A stretch of 6,445 bases of DNA. It comes from Bacteroidales bacterium. GTDB taxonomy: Bacteria > Bacteroidota > Bacteroidia > Bacteroidales > JALTDM01. The notes below the pieces were generated by a model. The model did not search any database. It saw only the letters and a program-made list of their open reading frames with translations, and was not told where the DNA came from. Location of the stretch: assembly GCA_027073875.1 (NCBI GenBank), contig JALTEO010000305.1, positions 1 through 6,445 on the forward strand. Reading direction: 5' to 3'. Shown in pieces: positions 6,257-6,445 of the stretch. The position numbers and the translations under genes are program-made. Numbering within the stretch: the first letter of the stretch is position 1; the number at the start of each line of letters is the position of its first letter.

Positions 6257-6445
6257 AATATTCCCACATAAACCCTATGAAATGCAAAAACTAAATACTT
6301 CAAATCATTTAATTCAATATCCAAGTGTTTGGTATCCTTCAAAACATCAAAATAATGCCCCATCATCTGCAATGTCGGCAAATATTTGATAATATTTTTT
6401 TTCTTGCCATAAATTTCATATTTTTTTCTCGGTGATATACTAGTT
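6244..6445 (-). CDS. 3' end of a gene upstream of the tape measure, possibly a tail assembly chaperone extension (partial)
   Basis: A minus-strand frame is open from the window edge (first full codon at 6442-6444) through 66 codons to a TAG at 6244-6246. The peptide includes SPRKKYEIYGKKN, LQMMGHYFDVLKDTKHLD and LKYLVFAFHRVYVG, and looks like a folded protein rather than a chance frame. Its last codons overlap the tape measure start by 13 bases, so translation is probably coupled. The start lies outside the window; the internal ATGs at 6364-6366 and 6361-6363 have no ribosome site. The gene before the tape measure usually encodes a tail assembly chaperone, often made by a -1 frameshift. The position and the two slippery heptamers here fit, but the sequence itself was not recognised, so the function is inferred. 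Confidence 0.6.
   Translation of the reverse strand, partial: TSISPRKKYEIYGKKKNIIKYLPTLQMMGHYFDVLKDTKHLDIELNDLKYLVFAFHRVYVGILCQS
6396..6402 (-). promoter_or_regulatory. Candidate -1 frameshift heptamer A AAA AAA
   Basis: This is part of a run of eight A on the coding strand (6395-6402). In the frame one base ahead, which is open from the window edge to a TGA at 6363-6365, the codons read AGA AAA AAA ATA, so A AAA AAA is in register. A -1 slip would move ribosomes into the 66-codon frame that ends at the tape measure start. No strong stimulatory stem was seen downstream, only a 4-bp TGCC/GGCA pairing. Confidence 0.35.
6420..6426 (-). promoter_or_regulatory. Second candidate -1 frameshift heptamer A AAA AAT
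   Basis: Seven A followed by T on the coding strand. In the same potential zero frame the codons read GAA AAA AAT ATG, so the heptamer fits X XXY YYZ. A slip here also leads into the frame that ends at the tape measure start. The final T makes it a less typical heptamer than the one 24 bases further on. Confidence 0.25.

Overview
The window is a block of a tailed double-stranded DNA phage or prophage genome. Every supported gene is on the minus strand, so the genes read from right to left. The evidence is a TP901-type tape measure protein followed by a small tail protein and a large tail hub protein, with the genes overlapping by a few bases. This order fits a long-tailed phage; nothing seen separates a siphovirus from a prophage or other tail-derived particle. 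The DNA is moderately AT-rich, uses ordinary start and stop codons, and has Shine-Dalgarno sequences (GGAGG, GGAGAG, AAGG, AAAGGG). The host cannot be named from this sequence.

Right edge (6244-6445): the 3' end of a gene that enters from outside the window and overlaps the tape measure start by 13 bases. Two poly-A heptamers in register for a -1 frameshift lie here, where lambda G/GT-type tail assembly chaperones usually carry a programmed frameshift. Then come the tape measure gene (3647-6256), a 127-residue distal-tail-like protein (3267-3650, joined by an ATGA overlap) and a 759-residue hub-like protein (988-3267, joined by TAATG). These should be translated as one coupled unit that builds the tail tube and its tip.

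Intergenic region (713-987): the only sizeable gap, 275 bp and AT-rich. It holds an imperfect 164-bp inverted repeat (758-921) with a 14-bp perfect outer arm and a 12-bp perfect inner arm. A second, competing hairpin (913-953), a 32-codon ORF for a possible single-pass membrane peptide (855-953) and an (ATT)5 tract also lie here. This is the least explained part of the window.

Left part (42-712): two small genes for multi-pass membrane proteins, overlapping by ATGA. The first is tryptophan-rich and carries a duplicated DGWHxxxW motif. Their function is unknown. No lysin, receptor-binding fibre, integrase, tRNA or CRISPR array is visible.
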